A stretch of 64,000 nucleotides of DNA. Origin: Leptolyngbya sp. NIES-3755 (GTDB lineage: Bacteria > Cyanobacteriota > Cyanobacteriia > Leptolyngbyales > Leptolyngbyaceae). A program made the position numbers and the translations under genes. A model generated the notes under the pieces. That model worked only from the letters and a program-made list of their open reading frames with translations. It was not told the DNA's origin and did no database searches. Of this stretch, positions 35,183-44,163 are shown one piece after another. The stretch's first letter is position 1; each line of letters opens with the position of its first letter. The stretch spans positions 6,023,030-6,087,029 of the forward strand of contig AP017308.1 of the NCBI GenBank assembly GCA_001548435.1. The letters run 5' to 3'.

Positions 35183-35587
35183 TTATTCAGGCTGTACCCT
35201 GATTTCTGATTTTTTAATATCAATGACTGCACCGCAACGATCGAGAAAATCCACTCCCAATAAACCATTTACCAGAGGGTTGAAGGGAAGATCTAATGCG
35301 ATCGCCCTGAAGTTCTCAACTTGCTGACCCAAACAATGAAAACTAGGAACTTGCAAAGTAGGAGCTTGAATCATACCTCCAGCCGCCATAATTGATATTT
35401 TTCGAGTTGACAGATCAGCTTGACAGCCAATTTCTCTAAGAATTGTGGCAGAGAGCACTGTGAAACTTGAGCCTGTATCGACTAGCAAGCGAAGAACTCT
35501 AGAGTCTTCTGTCTCACCCATCACGACTGCTCTCAAGATGAATAAAGTTCCATATCTCTGCAATCGATAAATGCTTTTGGAACTCAT
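35183..35587 (-). CDS. Retropepsin-like aspartic protease (clan AA)
   Basis: A 134-residue single-domain aspartic protease. The catalytic loop is LLVDTGSSFTVLS (DTGSS). After the flap-like MAAGGMIQAPTLQ comes GLLGVDFLDRCGAVID, the second hydrophobic-hydrophobic-Gly element. The short length implies a homodimer, as in retroviral proteases. It has no signal peptide or retroelement neighbours (no reverse transcriptase or gag), so it is a cellular clan AA protein. Its start overlaps the stop of the 74-residue gene by 4 bases, so the two are coupled. Targets are unknown. Confidence 0.88.
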   Translation of the reverse strand: MSSKSIYRLQRYGTLFILRAVVMGETEDSRVLRLLVDTGSSFTVLSATILREIGCQADLSTRKISIMAAGGMIQAPTLQVPSFHCLGQQVENFRAIALDLPFNPLVNGLLGVDFLDRCGAVIDIKKSEIRVQPE

Positions 35588-35808
35588 AACATGAAGGCTA
35601 AATCGTCTGGAATTTGCCCAACATACTCGAAGGCAACAGCTTTCCCCTTGGCTAATGGCAACGCTTGATAAATTTCTGCTTGATCCGGTGAATGAGCTAA
35701 AACCTCTCCTCGTAAAACATTGAAGTCCTCATCAAGTTCGGTGTAAGCAATGAGCAACCATTCATCGTGATACCGCTGCTGCATTTCCTCTAGCGTTAAG
35801 ATTTCCAT
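35584..35808 (-). CDS. Small protein paired with retropepsin-like protease
   Basis: A 74-residue acidic protein with no recognised domain: EMQQRYHDEWLLIAYTELDE near the start (shown in part) and PLAKGKAVAFEYVGQIPDD near the end. It overlaps the aspartic protease gene by the ATGA junction. My recollection is that similar small proteins precede clan AA proteases in other cyanobacteria, so they may act together as protease and cofactor, inhibitor or substrate. Toxin-antitoxin behaviour is one option but has no direct support here. Confidence 0.7.
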   Translation of the reverse strand: MEILTLEEMQQRYHDEWLLIAYTELDEDFNVLRGEVLAHSPDQAEIYQALPLAKGKAVAFEYVGQIPDDLAFML

Positions 35809-35866
35809 GATTCGGATGCTTCTCGACTAGCTTTATTCTATTCAACCTCTGCAAAATACCACACAA

Positions 35867-35889
35867 GAAAAAGAGGGCTTTCGCCCCCT
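35867..35889 (-). terminator. chlH: Terminator of chlH
   Basis: On the minus strand AGGGGGC, GAAA, GCCCTCT then TTTTTCTT, 26 bases after the chlH stop. It is the intact counterpart of the element at 35059-35081. Confidence 0.85.
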
Positions 35890-35974
35890 GATTAAGTTGA
35901 TTTAAGAATCGAAATTACTCAACGCCTTCGATGCGGTCTTCGACTTCTTGATAAAGTTCGCGGAGTCGATCGAG
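35868..35974 (-). repeat. 107-bp direct repeat, copy B: true chlH 3' end plus terminator
   Basis: This is the native copy, with chlH continuing upstream past 35974. The partner is 35060-35166. The distance between equivalent bases is 808, so the inserted segment plus one repeat is 808 bases. Confidence 0.92.
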
Positions 35975-38900
35975 GTTTTCTTCCGAAGTTTCCCAATAGC
36001 CGCGACCATTGGCTTCGAGCAAGGTCGTGACCATCTTACGGAACGAGTTCGGGTTGAGGTCTAACAGACGCTTACACATTTCCTCATCTTTGAAGAAAGT
36101 CGTGTTGGTGTCTTCGTAAACCCAGTTATCGACTGCGTTCGCGGTAGCTGACCAACCCATTGTGTTCACTAATCGCTTCGATAGTTCGCGCACACCTTCA
36201 TATCCGTGGCTCAGCATTCCTTCGTACCATTTTGGGTTGAGCATTTTGGTACGAGCATCGAGTCGGACGGTTTCGGATAAAGTACGAATCTGAGCGTTTG
36301 CCGTGGTCGTGTCTGCCATGTACGAAGCGGGCATTTTGCCATCATCGCGGAGGCGGGACACGATCTTAGTTGGGTCAGAATCGTAGTAGTGCGAGACATC
36401 GGTGAGCGAGATCTCAGACGAATCGAGGTTTTGGAAGGTCATATCGGCAGTCTTCAGCGAAGCGCGGAAGAGATCTTCGTTTTGTTCCATCATTCCAGGA
36501 TTGTCTGACGAGAAGGCAAATCCTTTGCGCGAGAGGTACATGTTTTGTAGTTCCTCTTCGTTTTCCCAGGTGCCATTCTCAACTGCTAAGTTGATGTTCG
36601 AGGAGTATGAACCCGAAGCATTTGAGAACACACGAGTTGCAGCTTGACGGAGGTTGATACCAAGTTCGTCAGCTTGCTTCATCGCGTGTTTGCGGACGAA
36701 GTTCATCTCTAAGGGTTCTTCAGCTTCGGCAGCCATTTTCACGGCTCGATCGAGCAATGCCATCTGGTTAATAAACAGATCGCGGAACACTCCAGAACAG
36801 TTCACTACCACATCGATCCGAGGTCTACCCAGTTCTTCGAGCGGAATCAGTTCGAGCTTGTTAATCCGTCCGAGTGAGTCGGGCATTGGACGAACTCCAA
36901 CCATCCAGAGAATCTGTGCGAGCGATTCACCATAGGTTTTGATGTTGTCAGTTCCCCAAAGAACACAAGCGATCGTTTCTGGATAAGCACCACCGTTCTC
37001 GGCACATTGACGAGCAATTAAGCGATCGACCACAATTCTCGCAGATTTAACCGCAGCAGCAGTTGGAATCGATTGCGGATCAAGCGCGTGAATGTTCTTA
37101 CCTGTGGGCAATACATCGGGGTTCCGAATCGGATCGCCACCGGGACCCGGAAGAATGTATTCACCTTCCAAAGCGGTCAACAGCGCACCGAGTTCATTAT
37201 CAGCAACGACTTGCTTCAAGCAGAACTGTAAGAATTCAATCAGCGGTTTCATCGCTTCTTGATCCACAGTCGGATAACCTGCTTCCTGGAGTGCTTCGAT
37301 CCAAGGCTCTTTCTTTCCTCCGAAGTTGAACAGATTGCTCAACATTGAAGATTTAGAAACGCGACCATCTTGATCGATTTGTGCTTTCACCATTGCGGTT
37401 ACAGCCGATCGAGTGGCTTGATTGATGTCGTTTAACAGTTGCACATCGTCGAGAATTCCTCGATCGCTGTTCTGGAAAATTTCATCAATGTCACGGTTCA
37501 AGCTGTTGGCGATAATCCGAGGCAAGCTGATCATTCCTTCTTCAGGTCGATCGAGGCTAGCAATATTCACCAGAGTTGCGATCGCTTCGTCTGCCGAAGG
37601 TGGCTTTCCAATCACGTGCAAGCCGCAAGGTAACAATCGCGATTCGATTTCCATCAGTTTGATGTAGACCTTTCCAACGATCGTGTCTCGCTCTTCTTGT
37701 GTCAGTTCGCTTGAGTTGTCTGGGAATGCAATATCTTTGTCAAGGTTGCAGATCCGAGCTTTGTCCATGATCGTATCGACGATTTGAACACCGCGACCGG
37801 AATCTTTCAGCGTTTGATACGAGCCGACTAATTCGCTGAGTTCTTTCAGACCTTTGTACAGTCCAGCATTTTCAGCAGGCGGAGTGAGATAGCTGATTGT
37901 TTCCGCATAAGAACGGCGTTTTGCGATCGTTGCTTCAGATGGATTGTTCGCTGCGTAGTAGTACAAGTTTGGAATCGTACCGATCAAGCTATCGGGATAG
38001 CATTCGTCGGACATTCCAATCTGTTTACCAGGCATGAATTCCAGCGATCCATGTGTTCCAAAGTGCAGGACTGCATCGGCTTTCCAGATTTTCTCTAGAT
38101 AGGTGTAGTATGCTGCAAAACCGTGGTGAGGACTTGCCGATCGAGAGAACAATAACCGCATCGGATCGCCTTCATATCCAAAGGTCGGTTGAACTCCGAT
38201 AAACACATTCCCAAACGATTTTCCATACACTAATAGATTTTGTCCATCAGTGTTCAAATGCCCAGGAGCCGGACCCCAAGAGGGAATCAAGCGCTCATGA
38301 TACGGAGTCAGTTCTTCGTATTCTGGAACCGACATTTTGTAAGCAATGTTCAATTCTGGGCTGTTGTACTGAGCACGGGCATCATGCAGCACTTCCAGCA
38401 TCAACGCTTCAGCCGATTCTGGTAAATCATGAACATCGTAACCGTTCTGTTTCAGAGCTTCCATCGCTTTGTAAATGGAGCCAAACACGTCTAAGTATGC
38501 TGCTGTTCCCACATTTCCTTTATCAGGTGGGAAGCTGAATACAGTGATTGCAACTCGTTTGTGCAGTTTTGGCTTACGGCGCAGATTTGCCCACTTGAGA
38601 GCACGTTGCGCGATCGCTTCGACTCGATCTTGAAGCGCGATCGCTTTTCCGGTGGCTCCATCTCGACCCGACACGATAATTGGCTCGATCGCACCATCTA
38701 ATTCTGGCAGTGCAATCTGGAGCGCGACTTGGATCGGGTGCAAACCGAGTTCACTATCTTGCCATTCTTCAGTCGTTTGGAACACTAGCGGCAATGCCAC
38801 CATGTACGGACGATTCAAACGGCGAAGGGCTTCGATCGCTTTTGGATGATCTTGACGAGCCGGACCTCCGACGAGTGCGAATCCAGTGAGTGAAACGACA

Positions 38901-39892
38901 ACATCTACGATCGGCGTGGAAGTTGCAACAGGATCATAGAAGAACGCATCCACAGGCTTCGAGAAATCCAAGCCACCTGCAAACACTGGAATAACCCGTG
39001 CTCCCATTGCTTCGATTTCTTGCACCATTGCGACATAGTGCGCGTCGTCCCCTGTAACCAAGTGCGTTCTTTGCAGCACTAATCCCACAGTTGGAACCAG
39101 CGGATCGCGCATATCTTCTGGGATATCTCTACGTGAACTAAACCAGTTCAGATACTCCTTGAGATCCTCGAACATGGTTGGAGCCATCGGATGCCAAATT
39201 CCCAAATCGGGATAGACTTGCGGCTCTTGAATTGCGCCAGTGATATCGCCTTTGAACACATACTTATCTGCCAACATTAGCAGGAAGTTTTCCAGGTTCT
39301 CAGCATTGCCACCCAACCAATATTGGAAGCTCAGCATAAAGTTCCGGGCATCCTGAGCCTTATCCATCGGCAAATATTTCAGAACTTTCGGCAGCGTGTT
39401 CAGCAATTTGAGCATCGCGTCTTGGAAGCCAGCACCAGAATTTTCCTTGCGCTTCTTCATGAACTGCGCGATCGCACTTTTTGACTGTCCCAACTGTGCC
39501 ATCGAGAAGCTACCCAATTTATTCAGGCGCATCACTTGAGGCATTGAGGGAAATACAACTGCTGCATCTAAGCGATCGCGGTGCGGTTCGACAGCGGCAA
39601 CCACTTTTTCGGCTAAGTCTTCCAGGAAAATCAGCGAAGCGATGAAAATATTGGCTTCAGAGACATCTTTCTGGAAGGCTTCATAATTCTCCGGATTGCG
39701 GAGTTCTTCAATGAGATACCCACTGATTTCGACCGCCATATTCGGATGGTTGGCATTAATCGATCGGACGGCGGCGGAGAGCGCACTTTGATATTGTGGC
39801 TCCAACACGACATAGACCACCTTTAATAAAGACCGTCCTGCCAGGTTCTCAGGGACAATGTGTCGAACGGTGGGCTTGACGTGAGTGAACAT
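35915..39892 (-). CDS. chlH: Magnesium chelatase subunit H (cobaltochelatase-like CobN family)
   Basis: A 1325-residue protoporphyrin-binding subunit of Mg-chelatase, the first committed step of chlorophyll synthesis: Mg2+ is inserted into protoporphyrin IX with ATP hydrolysis by ChlI and ChlD. Full length for the family. Landmarks include the N-terminal [27 protein letters not shown]-like metal-site region [19 protein letters not shown], and [19 protein letters not shown] (the conserved HGS/E chelatase motif). The ATG at 39892 has AAAGGAG nine bases upstream. The C-terminal coding end is duplicated at 35107-35166. chlI is encoded 22 kb away at 61550; chlD is not in the window. Confidence 0.97.
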   Translation of the reverse strand: MFTHVKPTVRHIVPENLAGRSLLKVVYVVLEPQYQSALSAAVRSINANHPNMAVEISGYLIEELRNPENYEAFQKDVSEANIFIASLIFLEDLAEKVVAAVEPHRDRLDAAVVFPSMPQVMRLNKLGSFSMAQLGQSKSAIAQFMKKRKENSGAGFQDAMLKLLNTLPKVLKYLPMDKAQDARNFMLSFQYWLGGNAENLENFLLMLADKYVFKGDITGAIQEPQVYPDLGIWHPMAPTMFEDLKEYLNWFSSRRDIPEDMRDPLVPTVGLVLQRTHLVTGDDAHYVAMVQEIEAMGARVIPVFAGGLDFSKPVDAFFYDPVATSTPIVDVVVSLTGFALVGGPARQDHPKAIEALRRLNRPYMVALPLVFQTTEEWQDSELGLHPIQVALQIALPELDGAIEPIIVSGRDGATGKAIALQDRVEAIAQRALKWANLRRKPKLHKRVAITVFSFPPDKGNVGTAAYLDVFGSIYKAMEALKQNGYDVHDLPESAEALMLEVLHDARAQYNSPELNIAYKMSVPEYEELTPYHERLIPSWGPAPGHLNTDGQNLLVYGKSFGNVFIGVQPTFGYEGDPMRLLFSRSASPHHGFAAYYTYLEKIWKADAVLHFGTHGSLEFMPGKQIGMSDECYPDSLIGTIPNLYYYAANNPSEATIAKRRSYAETISYLTPPAENAGLYKGLKELSELVGSYQTLKDSGRGVQIVDTIMDKARICNLDKDIAFPDNSSELTQEERDTIVGKVYIKLMEIESRLLPCGLHVIGKPPSADEAIATLVNIASLDRPEEGMISLPRIIANSLNRDIDEIFQNSDRGILDDVQLLNDINQATRSAVTAMVKAQIDQDGRVSKSSMLSNLFNFGGKKEPWIEALQEAGYPTVDQEAMKPLIEFLQFCLKQVVADNELGALLTALEGEYILPGPGGDPIRNPDVLPTGKNIHALDPQSIPTAAAVKSARIVVDRLIARQCAENGGAYPETIACVLWGTDNIKTYGESLAQILWMVGVRPMPDSLGRINKLELIPLEELGRPRIDVVVNCSGVFRDLFINQMALLDRAVKMAAEAEEPLEMNFVRKHAMKQADELGINLRQAATRVFSNASGSYSSNINLAVENGTWENEEELQNMYLSRKGFAFSSDNPGMMEQNEDLFRASLKTADMTFQNLDSSEISLTDVSHYYDSDPTKIVSRLRDDGKMPASYMADTTTANAQIRTLSETVRLDARTKMLNPKWYEGMLSHGYEGVRELSKRLVNTMGWSATANAVDNWVYEDTNTTFFKDEEMCKRLLDLNPNSFRKMVTTLLEANGRGYWETSEENLDRLRELYQEVEDRIEGVE

Positions 39893-40304
39893 TCGCTCAG
39901 ACTCCTTTATGCGTGTTCTCTTCTTAAAACAACCAGCGACCCCAGCAAGAGATTTGTAACGCTTTATAAAGCATTGCTCTCGGCTTCACGATCGCGAAAT
40001 GTATTTAATCTACATTTGTGTTTTTACCAGAAAACGTATACATAAAGCGCATTTCGGGAAGTATCTGACACAATTTGCAAAGAAACCCGTCGATTTTTGT
40101 TACGTTCGGTTACAGAAAGATGAGCCATCCCCCAATTTTTTGTAACATTTCTTAATGAAATAATGTAAAAACCAAAGTGAATCGAGTCTGGTTTGCAACC
40201 CCGTAATGCAGGCTTCCGTCTCAAAACAATAAGCCTACACCAACCCGCAATAGGGATAGTGTAGGCTTCCCAGTCGCTCCGAAGAACGAACTACATTAAT
40301 CAGA
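39893..40304. promoter_or_regulatory. Upstream region of chlH, 412 bases without a gene
   Basis: No coding sequence is seen. Two symmetric elements stand out: the perfect palindrome GCTTTATAAAGC at 39961-39972, about 70 bases before the chlH start, and the tandem GTTACGTTCGGTTACA at 40100-40115, which resembles the HLR1 site of the light-response regulator RpaB (two TTACA-type repeats) with two deviations. AT-rich DNA at 40130-40175 could hold a promoter. The assignment of these sites is inference. Confidence 0.35.
40231..40268 (-). terminator. Terminator of the Thr/Ser/Pro-rich protein gene
   Basis: AAGCCTACAC (40231-40240) pairs with GTGTAGGCTT (40259-40268) around an 18-base loop. On the minus strand the hairpin is followed by ATTGTTTT. 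It lies 36 bases after the stop of the gene at 40305. Confidence 0.75.
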
Positions 40305-41489
40305 TCAGCCTGGGCAAACCGGTTTCCCGTTCGCGTTCAAACGAATCTTGCCTTCTGTTCCGTTGATCATGAAGGGCACTTTTTGATCTTCCACCACACG
40401 CACGAATGCAGGGCGATCTTGTAAACACGAACTCACCGCTGCACCCCAAGCCGTCAAGTCTTTGGACATCTTATCGGTGATGGGCGTGTCACTGGTCATG
40501 CTCGGCTCTTGAACCACTGCAACCTCGATCGGTAAAGTGAATTTCGCAGGAGCATTTCCGGTCGTCGGCAACGTGACCTGCTGAATCCCTGTGATCGTTT
40601 CATCCGCTAACACGGGAGTCGTTACCGTGGGGGAAGAGCCAGGAGCGCTCGATTGCTCGGTTGGGGTCGTGGGAGCAGGAGCCGTGGTGGGCGCGGTTGG
40701 CGTTGTGATCGGAGCAGAAGGAGTCGTTGAATCGGTCGGACTCGTCGGTGTGGTTGAAGGAGTCGTTGAATCAGTTGGACTCGTGGGGGTGGTTGAAGGA
40801 GTCGTTGAATCAGTTGGACTCGTCGGTGAAGTCGAAGGACTCGTCGGTGAAGTCGAAGGACTTGTCGGTGAGTTCAAAGGACTTGTGGGCGTAGTCGAAT
40901 CGGTTGGACTCGTCGGTGAAGTCGAAGGACTTGTAGAAGGCATGGTCGTGCTATCTGGAGTCGTGGGACTGGATGGCGCGATCGGGACACTTGTAGGAGT
41001 CGATGGTGTCGTGGACTCGGTCGGAACAGGCTTCACCGGATCAGAAGAAGTGGGACTCGATACCGGAGTGATCGACTGAGCAGGACTGATCGGGGTTGTT
41101 GGGGTCGAGCCTGTGGGAGTCGTCATCGAAGGCGTTGAACCCGTTGGGGTAGTGATAGGAGTCGAACCCGTCGGAGTTGTGATCATCGTGGGCATCGTGG
41201 GCGAACTCGCGGGAGTCGTCGTCATCGTGGGAGAGGCAGGAACGATCGGAGTTGAGCCTGTGGTTGCAGGTTGAGTTGACGAATTGAGCGGAGTCGTTGC
41301 AGCTTCGGGTGCGGAGACGGGATACAACGCAGGAGTGGTTGGAGTCGCCATTGTGGGAGAGGCAGTTGGCTCCGTGGGGGTTGCCTTGAGAGGCTTTTTG
41401 ACCGACTGTGCGATCGTAGGAAGAGTAGAGCCAGCGAGGACTGTTGCTACGCCGATGATGGCAATCTGTTTCAGTTTGCTCACGTTCAT
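40305..41489 (-). CDS. Secreted Thr/Ser/Pro-repeat protein
   Basis: A 394-residue protein with a signal peptide (KLKQIAIIGVATVLAGSTLPTIAQS, shown in full only for the hydrophobic part IAIIGVATVLAGSTLP; cleavage probably after AQS). Residues about 30-290 are low-complexity Thr, Ser and Pro, like mucin- or wall-associated linkers, and include tandem STTPTSPTD units. The C-terminal 100 residues form a small folded domain with two Cys (VSSCLQDRPAFVR, NGKPVCPG) that could form a disulfide. It is probably exported and perhaps glycosylated. The ATG is at 41489; GGAG sits so close that the GTG two codons later is also possible. Function unknown. Confidence 0.8.
   Translation of the reverse strand: MNVSKLKQIAIIGVATVLAGSTLPTIAQSVKKPLKATPTEPTASPTMATPTTPALYPVSAPEAATTPLNSSTQPATTGSTPIVPASPTMTTTPASSPTMPTMITTPTGSTPITTPTGSTPSMTTPTGSTPTTPISPAQSITPVSSPTSSDPVKPVPTESTTPSTPTSVPIAPSSPTTPDSTTMPSTSPSTSPTSPTDSTTPTSPLNSPTSPSTSPTSPSTSPTSPTDSTTPSTTPTSPTDSTTPSTTPTSPTDSTTPSAPITTPTAPTTAPAPTTPTEQSSAPGSSPTVTTPVLADETITGIQQVTLPTTGNAPAKFTLPIEVAVVQEPSMTSDTPITDKMSKDLTAWGAAVSSCLQDRPAFVRVVEDQKVPFMINGTEGKIRLNANGKPVCPG
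40720..40836 (-). repeat. Three 39-bp tandem units in the Thr/Ser/Pro-rich gene
   Basis: Units start at 40720, 40759 and 40798 and encode a 13-residue Ser/Thr/Pro/Asp period. Shorter 21-bp relatives continue to about 40935. This is an ordinary variable-number coding repeat. Confidence 0.85.
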
Positions 41490-41890
41490 CTCCAAATTTT
41501 ATAAAGGGCAACGTTACGAGTGCAGACAGCACCGATGATGATTCACACCTGTTCAAAACGATCGAGCTTCTCTGGTAGTCCCCAATCAGTGATGAAATGC
41601 AGAATGCGCCGTCCCTCTGGACAAGGAGGAATGACAGGATGAAACCCAAGAGCGGGAATTTGAGGCACATCCAGATTTCACAACTCGAATCGGTTTATGG
41701 TTCTACGGGTTTTGGAAAGTGACAGAGAAGCTTTAGACAGCCAAACCGTACCGAAGTGAGGGTGAATGACTCAACTCAATGAGAGACAGATTATAGATTG
41801 GCACAGTTTGAGGATACAAAGCTGAAGATTGCTGTCTCGATCGCGGATTTCAGCACTAAAGTAGGCGATACACGAGGATTGAAGAAGACC
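41490..41890. other. Non-coding divergent intergenic region
   Basis: About 400 bases between the secreted repeat protein and the helicase gene. I see no conserved coding frame, tRNA or clear terminator. It should contain both divergent promoters; an in-frame TTG at 41798 could extend the helicase but lies in unconserved sequence. Nothing else was recognised. Confidence 0.5.
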
Positions 41891-44068
41891 ATGCAGAATC
41901 CGTATTATCGACTAGCGCCCTTTATTCAAGAGTATATTTACAAACAAGGATGGCAGGATTTACGCCCGATTCAAGCGGAAGCCTGCCGAATTCTATTTGA
42001 GACAGAGAATCATTTGCTAATCGCAGCAGGGACAGCATCCGGGAAGACTGAAGCGGCTTTTCTTCCGGTCTTGACTTTACTGCATGAAAATCCATCTCGA
42101 AGCGTCGGTGCGATTTATATCAGTCCGATTAAAGCCTTGATTAATGATCAGTTCGATCGATTAACGGATCTCTTACAGTTTGCAGACTTTCCCGTGTGGG
42201 CATGGCATGGAGATGTGGCGCAAAGTCGTAAAAAAAAGCTTCTGAGTGACCCGCAAGGAATTCTGCAAATCACCCCTGAATCACTCGAAAGTTTGCTGAT
42301 TAATAAAAGTGGAGAAATCGATCGTATCTTTGGTGACTTGCGGTTTGTGATTATCGACGAAGTTCATGCGTTTATTGGCAGCGATCGAGGGTGTCAAATT
42401 CTCTGTCAACTCTCACGGCTTGCAAAGCTGACAGGAAAGGAACCTCGACGAATTGGCTTATCCGCAACCTTGGGCGATTATTCGGTAGCAGAATCTTGGT
42501 TACAGGCGGACACTTCTCGATCTGTCATCACCCCTAAAATTTCAGGAGCGGGGCGAAAAATTCAATTGTCGATCGAACATTTCTATGATCCGGGGTTGGT
42601 CGTTCGGGCAAAAGGGGATGCTCGCGACAAGGTTTTCAATCCTTATCATTTGTATTTGTTTCGGCAAACGGAGGGGAAAAAGAGTCTGATTTTTGCGAAT
42701 GGACGCACGGCGACCGAAGAAGCGATCGCGGTTTTGAGAGAGATTGCACAAGCAAAACGCGCACCGGATGTCTATCACGTTCATCACGGCAGCATTTCCG
42801 CAGGCTTACGAGAAACCGCAGAAGAGGCAATGCGCGATCCAGAAAAAATGGCGGTGACAGCGGCAACAGTGACCTTTGAAATGGGGATTGATTTGGGACA
42901 TCTCGATCGAGTGTTGCAACTCGAAGCACCTTCATCTGTAGCAAGTTTCCTACAACGATTAGGACGATCGGGACGACGAGGAGACACCGCAGAAATGCGA
43001 TTTATTTGCGCGGAAGATAAGCCAACGGGCGAGGAGATTCTTCCAGAGCAGATTCCTTGGCAATTGTTGCAGTCGATCGCGATTATTCAACTCTATCTAG
43101 AAGAGCAATGGATCGAACCTGCTCAAACCATGCGCTATCCGTTTAGTTTGCTTTATCACCAGACGATGAGCACTCTGGCAGCTTTAGGCGAACTGTCACC
43201 GAGCGCGATCGCACAAAACGTTCTCAAGCTTCCACCTTTTAAAGCGATTTCACAGGACGATTTCCGATTATTCCTAAAGCATCTAATCGAGATTGATCAC
43301 CTAGAACGCACTCCAGAAGGCGGTTTGATTGTTGGAATTGCTGCGGAGAAACTAATCAATAACTTCAAGTTTTACGCGATTTTTCCCGACACCGAAGAGT
43401 ACTTAGTCAAACACAAAGGGAAAGCGATCGGAAGCATTATCGTGCCCCCGATGGAAGGCGATCGCTTCTCGTTAGCAGGTCAAACTTGGGAAGTGATCGA
43501 AGTGAATTTCAAGAAGAAAGCGATCGTTGTTGAACCCAGTAAGAAATCAGTCACGTCGAGTTCGTGGCGCGGGACAATGGGCGAAATTCATTCCAAAGTG
43601 CTTCAGCGAATGAAACAAGTTTTGCAAGAAACAACCGTTTATTCTTATCTTCAACCGGGTGCAAAACAACGATTACAAGAAGCGAGAGATTTAGCTCGAT
43701 CGATCATCAACAATCCGATTCACATGCTCGATGAGGAATTTTGCTGTATTTTCCCTTGGACAGGCACGATCGCATTTCGCACATTAGAACGATTTTTGCG
43801 ATTTTATGCCAAAGATGCCTTGGGATTCAAAAGTATCAAAGCTCGATCGCCCTATTTTATTCTGGTGCGGCTTGGAAAATGTAAGGTTGAGAATTTGGAA
43901 AATGAACTGCGATCGTTATGCGATCGACGATTAAGCATCGAAGAATTGATCAATGCTGATGACATTCCAAAATTACAGAAATACGACGAGTTTATTCCAC
44001 CGGAACTATTAAGAAAGAGCTTTGTTGAGGATTATTTGGATCTTGAGGCATTGAGGAACGTGTTCTGA
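41891..44068 (+). CDS. DEAD/DEAH-box helicase, Lhr-like
   Basis: A 725-residue superfamily 2 helicase. Q-motif region LRPIQAEACRIL, motif I AGTASGKTEAAF, motif Ia YISPIKALINDQ, motif II VIIDEVHAFIG, motif III GLSATLGD, motif V VTFEMGIDLG and motif VI LQRLGRSGRRGDT. The remaining 300 residues form a winged-helix and C-terminal region as in Lhr-type DNA-repair helicases, but shorter than full Lhr (about 1500 residues). The start at 41891 places the conserved N-terminus PYYRLAPFIQEYIYKQGW directly after the ATG. Substrate unknown; genome maintenance is inferred. Confidence 0.9.
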   Translation: MQNPYYRLAPFIQEYIYKQGWQDLRPIQAEACRILFETENHLLIAAGTASGKTEAAFLPVLTLLHENPSRSVGAIYISPIKALINDQFDRLTDLLQFADFPVWAWHGDVAQSRKKKLLSDPQGILQITPESLESLLINKSGEIDRIFGDLRFVIIDEVHAFIGSDRGCQILCQLSRLAKLTGKEPRRIGLSATLGDYSVAESWLQADTSRSVITPKISGAGRKIQLSIEHFYDPGLVVRAKGDARDKVFNPYHLYLFRQTEGKKSLIFANGRTATEEAIAVLREIAQAKRAPDVYHVHHGSISAGLRETAEEAMRDPEKMAVTAATVTFEMGIDLGHLDRVLQLEAPSSVASFLQRLGRSGRRGDTAEMRFICAEDKPTGEEILPEQIPWQLLQSIAIIQLYLEEQWIEPAQTMRYPFSLLYHQTMSTLAALGELSPSAIAQNVLKLPPFKAISQDDFRLFLKHLIEIDHLERTPEGGLIVGIAAEKLINNFKFYAIFPDTEEYLVKHKGKAIGSIIVPPMEGDRFSLAGQTWEVIEVNFKKKAIVVEPSKKSVTSSSWRGTMGEIHSKVLQRMKQVLQETTVYSYLQPGAKQRLQEARDLARSIINNPIHMLDEEFCCIFPWTGTIAFRTLERFLRFYAKDALGFKSIKARSPYFILVRLGKCKVENLENELRSLCDRRLSIEELINADDIPKLQKYDEFIPPELLRKSFVEDYLDLEALRNVF

Positions 44069-44163
44069 TCTATACAGTGTCTACCTTTGAAGCAAGCTAG
44101 AAAACTAAGATCGGGGTGTTAGGTGCTGAATATTAGATGCTAACTTCAGACCTCACACCCAAC

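Noticed and set aside
35183-35587. Retroelement suggested by a retroviral-type protease
   Set aside because: No reverse transcriptase, integrase or gag-like gene is nearby; cellular clan AA proteases have this size.
40720-40935. Regular direct repeats that could suggest a CRISPR array
   Set aside because: Repeats are contiguous without spacers, in frame, and encode a low-complexity protein; no cas genes are present.
40591-41079. 162-codon open frame on the plus strand rich in Val and Gly
   Set aside because: It is the antisense of the Thr/Ser/Pro repeats; the lack of stops follows from codon composition, and the minus-strand protein has a signal peptide and a folded C-terminus.
41041-41670. 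209-codon minus-strand frame overlapping the secreted repeat gene and its upstream region
   Set aside because: Shifted frame over the same repeats, with no recognisable domain or ribosome site.
44098-44160. GGGTGT and ACACCC at the two ends of the gap after the helicase gene
   Set aside because: Six-base arms about 50 bases apart without a T tract; not convincing as a terminator.
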